Assembly: GCA_031285085.1 (NCBI GenBank)
Contig: JAITWW010000075.1
Coordinates: 1-27,545, forward strand
Source of the DNA: Candidatus Methanofilum arcanum
GTDB lineage: Archaea; Halobacteriota; Methanomicrobia; Methanomicrobiales; Methanospirillaceae
Direction of reading: 5' to 3'
Length of the DNA: 27,545 nucleotides
The translations under genes and the position numbers were made by a program. The notes under the pieces were generated by a model, which worked only from the letters and a program-made list of their open reading frames with translations, had not been told where the DNA came from and did not search any database. Shown here piece by piece: positions 15,823 to 24,710 of the stretch; position 1 is the stretch's first letter, and every line of letters starts with the position of its first letter.

Positions 15823-17409
15823 TCATGCTCTTGTGAATACATTTATATTCAAACTTCCTAATGTCCCATCGCGAAGGAAAAACCACGCAAGAGCTCGATC
15901 ATGATTCTCATACCATGAAAACCAATAACTAAGCTTGTATGTTTCTTTTGTATACCCTTCAAGTGAAGGATAGATCTCATCATTATAATCTGCAATGACG
16001 AGATCTGGATCTAGCCCATACAACTCATCTTCTGGGATAGCACCAGCATAAAATAGGAACTTACTCCAGCGATCTCCACGATAGTACCAAGGCAGTGGCC
16101 AACTACTGGTAGAAACAAGAGCAACACGTTCAGATGCATCAATAAGTCCCATAATAACACGGAGATCCTCAGAGTTTTGGACCTGCACAATCGGCTCGCT
16201 CAGATCAGCAGCTGGGATAAACGTGACATGCACCATGAGGATTATGAGCCATACTACGCAAATCCCTGTTAAAATGACCTTCTTTCGGTTTAGTTCCTCT
16301 AGCATGCGCACTGCAACAAAAAGCATAGGGAAAAGCTGATGAATCAAAAGCCAAGGGACTTTTTCACCAACGTACCCATAGAGAGCCATCGTTCCAGCAA
16401 GCCAGTACAAGCACAAAATGAAAAATAATTCTTTCTTATCAAATGGTTGGTAGGGGATCTTGAATTTGTACCCATCGATTATTCCATTTAAATAGTCTGT
16501 GCCTGCTTTGACGATGTGTACTAATCCTTCTTTTCGGAATAGCCAGATAAAAATTGATACAATTGCAAGGATCAATATTGGTAATTCATAGATGAATAGG
16601 TATAATACATAAAAATATGGAGGTCCACACAGACGACACTCCCCATGTATTGAAAGCCAGTGGTTTACTGCCCTGCTTGCCGCTTCAAAAAAGACATCTG
16701 GTTGACTCAGAAGCGAAGAATATAAGACATAACAGATTGCAAGTGCAGCAAATACTGCAATAACAATATCACGACTCCATGTCTTTGGAAACTCTATCTT
16801 TCCAAGGAGCCACATTCCAATGAAAAAAACTGCAAAGAACACCAGAATTATTGGAACTTCTTCCTTTAGGCAAAGAGTAAAAGCTCCACAAATACCCGCT
16901 AAAAGTGCAAAATACCACTTCTCTCTTTCAAAATATGCGAAAATACACACGAGTAACAACAATGTAAACAGGAGTTGGAAGATGTCATGGCGTAAGAAAC
17001 GTGAAAAGTACACCATATTCGGTGATAGTGCAAAAAATAATGCAACAAGCACCACTTGATTTTTTGAAATATAATCGAGCTTGTACAGAGGGTATAATGC
17101 AGGAATAATCAATGCACCAGCAATACCAGGCACAAGTCTCGCAACGGCATCACTATCACCAAAAATCGAAAACGCAGTAGACATGATGTAATAGAGGAGC
17201 GGACCATGATAGACTGGATCATATGTATATGTTCCATCTACGAGCAACCCATAAGACATCCATGCATGAATAGCTTCGTCATGGTGTAATAGTTTGAGTT
17301 CGGGATAAATAATGCGAAGAAAAAGACCTATTATAAAAATGAAAAGGATAATCTTTTGTGTAGGGGTGTTATAATATCGTTCTTTTATTGAGGTAATAAC
17401 TGCGCTCAT
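15823..17409 (-). CDS. Agl23-like membrane glycosyltransferase (GT39 type)
   Basis: 528-residue polytopic membrane protein of the type annotated 'flippase activity-associated protein Agl23' in archaea (TIGR03663). Many hydrophobic helices run from about residue 20 to 400, with a C-terminal soluble part of roughly 120 residues. The conserved acidic pair of GT39/PMT-like enzymes is seen in LLHHDEAIHAW (HHDE at 42-45), followed by PVYHGPLLYYI near 80. Such proteins use dolichol-linked sugars on the outer face of the membrane or assist flipping; the exact step is not established. It lies 19 bases downstream of rpsJ, so it may be read from the tuf promoter. Confidence 0.82.
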   Translation of the reverse strand: MSAVITSIKERYYNTPTQKIILFIFIIGLFLRIIYPELKLLHHDEAIHAWMSYGLLVDGTYTYDPVYHGPLLYYIMSTAFSIFGDSDAVARLVPGIAGALIIPALYPLYKLDYISKNQVVLVALFFALSPNMVYFSRFLRHDIFQLLFTLLLLVCIFAYFEREKWYFALLAGICGAFTLCLKEEVPIILVFFAVFFIGMWLLGKIEFPKTWSRDIVIAVFAALAICYVLYSSLLSQPDVFFEAASRAVNHWLSIHGECRLCGPPYFYVLYLFIYELPILILAIVSIFIWLFRKEGLVHIVKAGTDYLNGIIDGYKFKIPYQPFDKKELFFILCLYWLAGTMALYGYVGEKVPWLLIHQLFPMLFVAVRMLEELNRKKVILTGICVVWLIILMVHVTFIPAADLSEPIVQVQNSEDLRVIMGLIDASERVALVSTSSWPLPWYYRGDRWSKFLFYAGAIPEDELYGLDPDLVIADYNDEIYPSLEGYTKETYKLSYWFSWYENHDRALAWFFLRDGTLGSLNINVFTRA

Positions 17410-17428
17410 GACGTCATAGAGAGTTTAT

Positions 17429-17737
17429 CTAGTTTTCAAGAACTATCTCAATGCCAATATCTTTAGGTACTTGTGTACGCATGAGCTGACGCAGTGCACG
17501 TTCATCTGCATCAATGTCAATTAAACGTTTGTGAACACGAAGTTGCCATCGATCCCATGTTGCAGTTCCCTCTCCATCAGGACTCTTTCGGATAGGAACT
17601 ACAAGGCGCTTTGTTGGAAGTGGAATTGGCCCTGCCAGATTAACGCCGGTACGCTCGGCTATCTCTCTGATTTTATCACACACTTCTTCTACTTTTTTAT
17701 AATCGGTACCGGTTAGGCGAATTCTGGCTTTCTGCAT
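17429..17737 (-). CDS. rpsJ: Small ribosomal subunit protein S10
   Basis: 102-residue uS10, the standard archaeal size. KARIRLTGTDYKKVEEVC at the start, GVNLAGPIPLPTKR and VPIRKSPDGEGT, and RVHKRLIDIDA are highly conserved family segments. It lies 24 bases downstream of the EF-1alpha gene, the common tuf-rpsJ pairing of archaea. It binds 16S rRNA in the head of the small subunit. Confidence 0.97.
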   Translation of the reverse strand: MQKARIRLTGTDYKKVEEVCDKIREIAERTGVNLAGPIPLPTKRLVVPIRKSPDGEGTATWDRWQLRVHKRLIDIDADERALRQLMRTQVPKDIGIEIVLEN

Positions 17738-17761
17738 ATGATCAATCCAAAAAATAAGGTT

Positions 17762-19039
17762 TTAGCGGAATTGCTTCTTGACAAGGTCAATGCACATTCC
17801 AGCAGCGATGGTAGAACCCATATCACGGATTGCAAAGCGACCGAGCTGAGGGAGTTCCTTTGAGTTTTCAAGACAGAGGGGTTTGGTTGGCATACACTTC
17901 ACAATTGCAGCATCTCCAGCCTTTAAGAAGGTTGGATTCTCTTCAAGAGTCTGACCAGTGCGTGGATCGAGCTTCTTTACAAGCTCAGTAAAGGTACAGG
18001 CAACCTGTGCGGTGTGACAGTGGAACACAGGAGTGTATCCTGCAGTGATTGCACTTGGATGCTGTAACACAACGATCTGTGCAGTAAACTCTTCTGCAAC
18101 TGCTGGTGGGTTGTTGACATCTCCACAGACATCTCCGCGACGGACATCATCCTTTCCGATACCACGTACATTGAAGCCGATGTTGTCACCTGGCTCTGCA
18201 ACTCCAACCTCTTCGTGGTGCATCTCGATGGATTTACACTCTCCACTCTTATTTGCTGGCATGAAAACAACATTCATACCCTTTTTCAGCGTTCCGGTCT
18301 CAACACGACCGACTGGGACGGTTCCAATACCTGATATTGAGTATGCATCCTGGATTGGAATGCGCAGTGGTTTATCTGTTGGCTTTGGAGGCATTGTTAA
18401 CTCATCCAGCTGGACGATGAGTGGTTTTCCTTTATACCATGGAGTATTTGAGCTATTTTCCTTGACATTATCTCCTTCAAATGCACTAATTGGAATGAAT
18501 GGCACCTTTGAAGGATCAGTTCCAACCATCTTAAGCAGGTTGCTCATGCTGGCTTTAATCTCATTGAACTTGGCTTCATCATATTTTACCGCATCCATTT
18601 TATTGATTGCAACAATAATTTGCTGAATACCAAGAGTCTTTGAGAGGAACACGTGTTCTTTTGTCTGTTCCATGACACCATCAGTTGCTGCAACAACAAT
18701 AATTGCTGCATCTGCCTGTGATGCACCAGTAATCATGTTCTTGACGAAGTCTCTGTGACCTGGGCAGTCCACAACGGTAAAGTAATATTTTGCCGTGTCA
18801 AAACGCTTGTGCGCAATATCGATGGTAATGCCACGTTCACGCTCTTCTTTTAGGTTATCCATAACCCATGCAAATGCAAAAGAGCCTTTACCTTTTTGGT
18901 CAGCTTCTTTTCTGAAGTTTTCGATAATATGAGGTGGAACCGCTCCAGCCTCAAACATCATTCGTCCGACAGTTGTAGATTTCCCATGGTCAATGTGTCC
19001 AATGACCGCAAGATTAAGGTGTGGTTTTTCATTAGCCAT
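17762..19039 (-). CDS. tuf: Translation elongation factor EF-1alpha
   Basis: GTPase that brings aminoacyl-tRNA to the ribosome. 425 residues, archaeal length. G1 GHIDHGKST at 14-22, G3 DCPGH at 91-95 and G4 NKMD at 146-149 are intact, with the ERERGITID switch I segment near 66-74. Domains 2 and 3 complete the protein. A strong ribosome site, GGAGGAT, sits 8 bases before the ATG. It heads the tuf-rpsJ run, with the Agl23-like gene close behind. Confidence 0.98.
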   Translation of the reverse strand: MANEKPHLNLAVIGHIDHGKSTTVGRMMFEAGAVPPHIIENFRKEADQKGKGSFAFAWVMDNLKEERERGITIDIAHKRFDTAKYYFTVVDCPGHRDFVKNMITGASQADAAIIVVAATDGVMEQTKEHVFLSKTLGIQQIIVAINKMDAVKYDEAKFNEIKASMSNLLKMVGTDPSKVPFIPISAFEGDNVKENSSNTPWYKGKPLIVQLDELTMPPKPTDKPLRIPIQDAYSISGIGTVPVGRVETGTLKKGMNVVFMPANKSGECKSIEMHHEEVGVAEPGDNIGFNVRGIGKDDVRRGDVCGDVNNPPAVAEEFTAQIVVLQHPSAITAGYTPVFHCHTAQVACTFTELVKKLDPRTGQTLEENPTFLKAGDAAIVKCMPTKPLCLENSKELPQLGRFAIRDMGSTIAAGMCIDLVKKQFR

Positions 19040-19047
19040 AATGCGTA

Positions 19048-19146
19048 ATCCTCCAATACCTCCGCAAATATACTTGCTCTGTGGTACAGAGTCAACTCAT
19101 GCGAATGTCTAATATTGGTCTTGATCAGTAATAAATACTTTTAAAG
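19048..19146 (-). promoter_or_regulatory. tuf promoter and leader
   Basis: On the minus strand CTTTAAAAGT (complement of 19137-19146) is a good archaeal TATA box, giving a start near 19112 and a leader of about 70 bases. The leader holds a perfect 6-bp-stem, 3-base-loop hairpin CTCTGT/ACAGAG (19077-19091) and ends with the ribosome site GGAGGAT. The hairpin may protect or regulate the message; that is inference. Confidence 0.5.
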
Positions 19147-19291
19147 CCAAGCCCGAAATATTGCAGTATTCATCACTATCATGAAGTTGACTTTCACCTC
19201 TATTATAGGAATGGTAAGAGTATTTAACTTTCTGCTGCTAAAGATCTTTCATCTTCTTTCAGATGTGGACAACCTGCAATTCTGAGCAATT

Positions 19292-19317
19292 ATAACGTAG
19301 GAAGATAACGTAGGAAG
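19292..19317. repeat. Tandem 13-bp duplication
   Basis: ATAACGTAGGAAG occurs twice in direct succession (19292-19304 and 19305-19317), about 250 bp upstream of the tuf start. Exact copies, most simply a recent slippage event. Confidence 0.7.
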
Positions 19318-19535
19318 CTTCGAAATCTCCCTGCCCTTTCAATTAAATAAATATAATAAAACTGCAAATCTATTTATCTTTCTCTCCCCTCTCTTCTTCG
19401 TTCTTCTGTTCATACATTTTTTGTTCACTCCTTGTGGTTATTTTTCCTGCGCCAAACTCTGTAGGATAAGAACTCAAATGAAGGGGTTGAAGCATGCGCG
19501 ATGCTTTTTTCTTGGCATTGTTTTGTCTAACTCTT

Positions 19536-19576
19536 ATAAAAAATGAAAAAAAGGAAAATATGGTAAAAAATGAAAA
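19536..19576 (-). terminator. T-rich terminator of carAB
   Basis: Immediately past the carB stop the minus strand reads several T runs of four to seven bases separated by short interruptions, typical of archaeal intrinsic termination. No strong hairpin is seen. Confidence 0.55.
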
Positions 19577-19584
19577 CATTTTCT

Positions 19585-22500
19585 CTAATGTATATAATGC
19601 TGGAGTGGCTCAATTGTTATATGATCCTCTGCAAGTGATGAGATAGCAGCGGCAGCAGCGGCAGCAGCTTGGAGTGTTGTAATATATGGAATGCCATAAT
19701 CTATCGCAACCTTCATGATCTCCATATGATCCTGGCGTGATTTTTTATCTGCAAAATTGTTGATAATAAGATCAATCTCTCCTCCACGCAGAAGATCTAA
19801 AATGTTTGGCGATCCATCTGTTATCTTTCGAACGAGGTTAGCAGGAACCTGATTACGTTCGAAAAATTCAACTGTACCGCTTGTGCTGTACAGGGTAAGT
19901 CCACCCCGAACAAGGTCTTGAGCAACTGGCAGCATTGCAGCCTTCATATCATCTGTTATCGATATAAAGACATTACCGGTGGTTGGAATTTTATTGTTTG
20001 CAGAGAGGGAGGCTTTGTAATATGCTCTTCCAAAGTCATAGTCAATACCCATGACCTCTCCAGTGCTTTTCATCTCTGGACCTAATATCGTATTCACACC
20101 AGGGAGTTTGTTAAATGGTAACAGTACTTCCTTTACTGCAACATGAGAAATAGTACGTTCAGTATATTCAAGATCTTTTAGCTTTGCGCCCATCATTACA
20201 CGTGCTGCAATCTTTGCCAGAGGAAGGCCAGTTGCTTTTGACACAAATGGAACTGTTCTACTTGCACGCGGATTTGCCTCAAGAATGTACACCATTTCAT
20301 CTTTCACTGCAAGCTGAATGTTTACAAGGCCCACCACACCAAGCCCAAGAGCGATCTTTTTCGTACAAGCACGTACTGTTTCAAGAACAAGATCTGAAAG
20401 AGATTGAGGTGGAATTACACAGGCAGAGTCACCACTATGGATGCCAGCGATCTCGATGTGTTCCATGATGCCTCCAATAAGCACCTCTTCACCATCACAA
20501 ACAGCATCAACATCTATCTCAGTTGCATCAGAGAGGAATGAATCAATAAGCACAGGATGACTGCGTGAGACGCGAACTGCTTCTCGCATATATGAAGCGA
20601 GTTCATTTGCATCATGCACGATCTCCATTGCTCGTCCTCCAAGCACGTAACTTGGGCGGACCATAACAGGATATCCAATAGATTCTGCTTTCACATGTGC
20701 TTCCTCTTCACTCGTTGCAGAAGCGTTTGGAGGAGAAGAGATACCAAGTCTTGTCAAGAGTGCACTAAACCGATCGCGATCCTCTGCCATATCCATTGCA
20801 TCAGGAGATGTTCCAAGAATGCGTACAGGAAGGTTTTCACGAAGAATTGCTTCATGGACTGGTACTGCAAGATTAATTGCGTTTTGACCCCCGAACTGAA
20901 CCATTATTCCCTCATATGTATCTTTTCGTAAAATTGAGAGCACATCCTCGAGATTCATCGGGTCAAAAAAAAGTCTATCAGAGATATCAAAGTCAGTGGA
21001 GACGGTCTCAGGGTTATTATTTACAATATGAACCTCAATACTCTGCTCACGCAGTGCAGTTACTGCATGCACTGTACAATAATCAAACTCAATTCCTTGT
21101 CCAATACGAATCGGCCCAGAACCAAGAATCAGTACTTTTTTGTGGTTATTTGGTTCAACCTCACAGAACTGATCCCCATATGTTGAGTAGAAGTATGGGG
21201 TTTGCGCGGGAAACTCAGCTGCACAGGTGTCTACCATTTTATAAGCAGGATCACCCGCGATAGCATGTACATCCTCCACAGGAACATGTACTAGATCTGC
21301 GATATACTTGTCTGAGAATCCATACCTTTTTGCTTTTTTTACCAGAGTAGGGGAGTAAGACTCCTTGAGTTCTTTTTCAAGATCCACAATATTTCTGATC
21401 TTTTCAAGCCAAAACGGAGTGATGCGTGTGAGGTTGTACACTTCTTCAAGGGTAAATCCTTCTCTAAATGCATCAAACAATGTTGTAAACCGTTCATCAG
21501 TTGGCCTGCTGAGGATCATCTGAATCTCACGATGATCTGTGTGCACCGTATTATCATTATCAAGCGAGCGAATGGCTTTTAAAAATGCTTCTTCAACGCT
21601 GCGTCCAATCGCCATGACCTCTCCTGTGCTTTTCATCGCAGTAGTCAGAGTTCGATCAGCAGTTTTGAATTTATCAAATGGCCATCTTGGAACTTTTACC
21701 ACAATATAATCAATGGCAGGCTCAAATGATGCTGGTGTTACACCAGTAACGGTATTTTGAATCTCATCCAAATGAAGACCGATAGCAATCTTTGATGCAA
21801 CACGTGCAATTGGATAACCTGTTGCTTTAGACGCAAGTGCAGATGAACGAGATACCCGGGGATTTACTTCAATAACGCGGTACTCATCTCCACCTTTGAA
21901 TGCAAACTGGATATTACACCCTCCTTGGACATTCAGAGCACGAATAATTTTAAGAGAGGCAGATCGAAGCAGATTGAACTCATCGCTGCGTAATGTCATA
22001 ATTGGTGCAACAACAACACTTTCACCAGTGTGTACCCCCATTGGATCGACATTTTCCATGCCACAGATAATAATGCAGGTATCTGAGGCATCGCGCATAA
22101 CTTCGAACTCAATCTCTTTCCAGCCTGCAACACTCTCTTCGACAAGGATCTGATGAATACGAGAGCGCCCCATACCAAACTCTGCAATGCGGCGTATCTC
22201 TGCTTCATTATGTGCGATTCCACCACCTGATCCACCAAGGGTATATGCTGGGCGTATGATCGCCGGAAATCCAATCTCTTTGATTGCTTGATCGATCTGT
22301 GACATTGAGTTTACAATTATCGATTTTGGTACCGGTTCACCAATTTTACCCATGAGATTGCGGAATCTATCTCGATCTTCGCCATCATAAATTGCTTCAA
22401 GTGGAGTTCCAAGAATTCGCACGTCATCAAGAACTCCCATCTCAGCAAGCTCTGCGGTCATATTAAGGCCGGTCTGCCCACCCATTCCAGAGAGGATTCC

Positions 22501-22752
22501 ATCTGGTTTCTCTTTTGCAATTATCTGTGCGATGATATCTGCCTGTATCGGTTCGACATAGATAATATCTGCAGTATCTGGATCTGTCTGAATCGTTGCA
22601 GGATTTGAGTTCACAAGCACGACCTCAATACCTTCCTCACGCAGAGCACGGCATGCTTGCGTTCCAGAGAAATCAAACTCGGCTGCTTGTCCAATCTGGA
22701 TCGGTCCTGATCCTATTATCAGAACTTTTTTGAGAGTTGGATCTTTTGGCAT
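19585..22752 (-). CDS. carB: Carbamoyl-phosphate synthase, large subunit
   Basis: Makes carbamoyl phosphate from bicarbonate, ATP and ammonia channelled from CarA, for arginine and pyrimidine synthesis. 1055 residues, full length. Two homologous halves each have the GSGPIxIGQ loop near the N-terminal part (residues 13-20 and about 552-560) and an ATP-grasp domain with paired EVNPR/EANPR motifs. The C-terminal MGS-like allosteric domain from about 930 contains a run of eight alanines near 1035, encoded by GCN repeats at 19645-19670. The carA TAA and the carB ATG share one base, so synthesis of the two subunits is coupled. Confidence 0.97.
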   Translation of the reverse strand: MPKDPTLKKVLIIGSGPIQIGQAAEFDFSGTQACRALREEGIEVVLVNSNPATIQTDPDTADIIYVEPIQADIIAQIIAKEKPDGILSGMGGQTGLNMTAELAEMGVLDDVRILGTPLEAIYDGEDRDRFRNLMGKIGEPVPKSIIVNSMSQIDQAIKEIGFPAIIRPAYTLGGSGGGIAHNEAEIRRIAEFGMGRSRIHQILVEESVAGWKEIEFEVMRDASDTCIIICGMENVDPMGVHTGESVVVAPIMTLRSDEFNLLRSASLKIIRALNVQGGCNIQFAFKGGDEYRVIEVNPRVSRSSALASKATGYPIARVASKIAIGLHLDEIQNTVTGVTPASFEPAIDYIVVKVPRWPFDKFKTADRTLTTAMKSTGEVMAIGRSVEEAFLKAIRSLDNDNTVHTDHREIQMILSRPTDERFTTLFDAFREGFTLEEVYNLTRITPFWLEKIRNIVDLEKELKESYSPTLVKKAKRYGFSDKYIADLVHVPVEDVHAIAGDPAYKMVDTCAAEFPAQTPYFYSTYGDQFCEVEPNNHKKVLILGSGPIRIGQGIEFDYCTVHAVTALREQSIEVHIVNNNPETVSTDFDISDRLFFDPMNLEDVLSILRKDTYEGIMVQFGGQNAINLAVPVHEAILRENLPVRILGTSPDAMDMAEDRDRFSALLTRLGISSPPNASATSEEEAHVKAESIGYPVMVRPSYVLGGRAMEIVHDANELASYMREAVRVSRSHPVLIDSFLSDATEIDVDAVCDGEEVLIGGIMEHIEIAGIHSGDSACVIPPQSLSDLVLETVRACTKKIALGLGVVGLVNIQLAVKDEMVYILEANPRASRTVPFVSKATGLPLAKIAARVMMGAKLKDLEYTERTISHVAVKEVLLPFNKLPGVNTILGPEMKSTGEVMGIDYDFGRAYYKASLSANNKIPTTGNVFISITDDMKAAMLPVAQDLVRGGLTLYSTSGTVEFFERNQVPANLVRKITDGSPNILDLLRGGEIDLIINNFADKKSRQDHMEIMKVAIDYGIPYITTLQAAAAAAAAISSLAEDHITIEPLQHYIH

Positions 22753-23807
22753 TAGATTGTCCTCCCAATCACTCCATCATAGAACTGTTTTTGCATATCA
22801 TGAGGGCCATCTGAGGCTTCGGGATGAAACTGTATAGAGAAGATCTTTAGATATGGATCTTCAAATCCTTCCAGTGTTCCATCATTGCAGTTCACATAAC
22901 TCACCACACACCCTTCTGGCAGACTCTCTTTATCTACCACGTACCCATGATTTTGAGAGGTAATCACGATAACTCCATTTTGATAGCGAACCGGTTGATT
23001 TACTCCCCGGTGCCCAAACTTCATCTTTTCAGTGCGGCCATCAAGAGCAAGCCCACAGATCTGATTCCCCATGCAGACTCCAAATATTGGTATCTCACCA
23101 ATGAACTCTTTTACTGTTTTTATCGCTTGTGTTGCCTGCATTGGATCTCCTGGCCCATTGCTAATGAAAAGGGCGTCAGGATGAACTGCACCGATATCAT
23201 TTGGTGTTGCAGTATGTGGAAATACATATACATCATATCCCCGGCGTACCAGATTTTCACACATGCTTTTTTGAATGCCTAGATCAATCACCGCTATTTT
23301 TTTGCCAGATCCTGGTATATGATACATCTCAGAACAGGAGACCTCACCAATGAGATCAAGATCACTGAGAGGAGGAGCTTTTCTGGCTTGTGTAACGGCT
23401 GCCTCTCCATCATCTGTTCCAATCATAAGACAACCTTGCAGCGTGCCACTTTGTCGACTTTGAACCGTGAGCCTTCGAGTGTCTATGCCACTGATGCCCA
23501 TAATACCATTTGTCTCACAATAAGATCGAAGTGTTGGATCATGTGCGGGCTTTTCGCAGAGCTCATGAACAATAAATCCCCGAGCAAATACCTGTGAACT
23601 TTGAAAATTATTGAAATCAACACCATAGTTACCGATCTGGGGAAAAGTAAACGTCAGCAACTGTCCGTGATAGCTTGGATCGGTAAGAGCCTCCATATAT
23701 CCAAGCATCTGAGTGGAAAAAACAACCTCGCCGCAGACCTGCCCTTCAGCGCCAAAGCCATCTCCAATATAATAATGACCATTTTCAAGTCCCAAGACTG
23801 CTTTCAT
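22752..23807 (-). CDS. carA: Carbamoyl-phosphate synthase, small (glutaminase) subunit
   Basis: Hydrolyses glutamine and passes ammonia to CarB. From the ATG at 23807 the protein has 351 residues and begins KAVLGLENG as in other CarA proteins; the 8 residues added by the earlier ATG at 23831 are not family-like. The N-terminal CarA domain (GEVVFSTQMLGYMEALTDPSY) is followed by a class-I glutaminase with nucleophile C245 in FGVCMGNQICG and the H328/E330 pair in FHPEAS. First gene of the carAB pair. Confidence 0.96.
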   Translation of the reverse strand: MKAVLGLENGHYYIGDGFGAEGQVCGEVVFSTQMLGYMEALTDPSYHGQLLTFTFPQIGNYGVDFNNFQSSQVFARGFIVHELCEKPAHDPTLRSYCETNGIMGISGIDTRRLTVQSRQSGTLQGCLMIGTDDGEAAVTQARKAPPLSDLDLIGEVSCSEMYHIPGSGKKIAVIDLGIQKSMCENLVRRGYDVYVFPHTATPNDIGAVHPDALFISNGPGDPMQATQAIKTVKEFIGEIPIFGVCMGNQICGLALDGRTEKMKFGHRGVNQPVRYQNGVIVITSQNHGYVVDKESLPEGCVVSYVNCNDGTLEGFEDPYLKIFSIQFHPEASDGPHDMQKQFYDGVIGRTI

Positions 23808-23917
23808 AAATAGTATACATTTGTGGCACAAGTTAATGAAGCATTTGAGTTAGATGAAAGGGGAAGAAATTAATAGATATGTGGTTTTCCCACGTTTCTA
23901 CACCTATTCTTTCGGAG

Positions 23918-23927
23918 AAACGCGTTT
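23918..23927. other. Palindrome AAACGCGTTT upstream of the superoxide-reductase gene
   Basis: Exact 10-bp palindrome between the divergent carA and superoxide-reductase-like genes, about 130 bp before the latter. It could be a regulator site; a single palindrome of this length is weak evidence. Confidence 0.2.
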
Positions 23928-24054
23928 TGAATGAGATATTTCATAATCCTCAATTGGTACAATGCGAAATGTGTAAATACTGATATCGACATAAGATAAC
24001 ACGAAAGCGGATGAAACCAACAGTGGTTCTGTTCGTAAAACTCAGGAGATACTC

Positions 24055-24429
24055 ATGGTTAAGGAAAATGCCATTTTAAAAGGTGATTGTGGTCTCATGG
24101 TGCTTACACTCAACTCAGCAGACTGCATGCCAACATGCTGTGGCAAAGAGATGGAAGAACTCATACCACATGTCGTTGATACAGGAAATGAAAAACACAA
24201 ACCCGTGATAACAAAAGTTGATGGTGGTATTTTAGTTACTTGTGGAGAGGTTGCCCATCCAATGGAGGAAGCACATCACATTGAATGGATTTCAGCACAT
24301 GATGGAGAGATTGATATGTGGCGTGCAGTTTATCCCGGAAAAAAGCCAGAAGCATTTTTCCCCATGGAAAAAACAGATATCACTGCCTATGCGTACTGCA
24401 ATCTCCATAGTCTCTGGGGTAGCAAATAA
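24055..24429 (+). CDS. Desulfoferrodoxin-like superoxide reductase with altered centre I
   Basis: Reduces superoxide to peroxide without forming oxygen, a usual anaerobe defence; cytoplasmic. 124 residues, the two-domain desulfoferrodoxin size. Centre II is complete: H48 in EKHKP, H68 and H74 in HPMEEAHHIEW, and C115 and H118 in YCNLHSLW, with K47 in the substrate position. The N-terminal desulforedoxin part has C12, C28 and C29 at the expected places, but the first cysteine of the C-x2-C pair is replaced by K9; an extra C24 is present. Centre I is therefore altered or lost. A ribosome site GGAG lies 8 bases before the ATG. The gene stands alone. Confidence 0.88.
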   Translation: MVKENAILKGDCGLMVLTLNSADCMPTCCGKEMEELIPHVVDTGNEKHKPVITKVDGGILVTCGEVAHPMEEAHHIEWISAHDGEIDMWRAVYPGKKPEAFFPMEKTDITAYAYCNLHSLWGSK

Positions 24430-24626
24430 AGAAAGTACGAAATGAAAGAAAGTACGGATAAGCAGATAGAACAATTTTTATACTTTTTTATAAACAAATT
24501 TTTATTTTTAAGTGAATATTTTATTGTGAGTGGAGTTCAAATAAAAGGAGATGAGTATTAAAAATCGATTCTCTCCCATTTACTTTAAGCGTATTCACTT
24601 ATTAGTTGATACATTGACTAAGGAAA

Positions 24627-24636
24627 CTATATATTA
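24627..24636 (+). promoter_or_regulatory. Probable TATA box of the orphan secreted-protein gene
   Basis: ACTATATATT preceded by AAGGAA resembles a TATA/BRE pair; a start near 24658-24660 would leave about 50 bases of leader including GGAG at 24695-24698. Confidence 0.45.
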
Positions 24637-24710
24637 CAACATTAAGAGATAGTAAAGAATTGCGTAACCCCGTTCATGGGAATTGTGTATATGTGGAGAT
24701 GTGTAAATAC

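Larger units (their letters stand above)
19040..19584. other. Intergenic region between carB and tuf
   Basis: About 545 bp on the 5' side of tuf and 3' side of carB. It contains the tuf leader and promoter (19048-19146), a 13-bp tandem duplication (19292-19317), a pyrimidine-rich stretch on the plus strand near 19371-19412, and the T-rich end of carB transcription (19536-19576). A 69-codon minus-strand frame at 19370-19579 begins in the T-rich terminator and has no recognisable similarity; I do not call it a gene. Confidence 0.6.

Noticed and set aside
19370..19579. 69-codon minus-strand frame after carB
   Set aside because: Its phenylalanine-rich start is the T-rich terminator read as codons, and the rest is charged low-complexity sequence without a ribosome site.
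24551..24652. 33-codon frame between the superoxide-reductase and orphan secreted-protein genes
   Set aside because: GGAG directly abuts the ATG, which is too close, and the frame covers the TATA box of the next gene. No similarity recognised.
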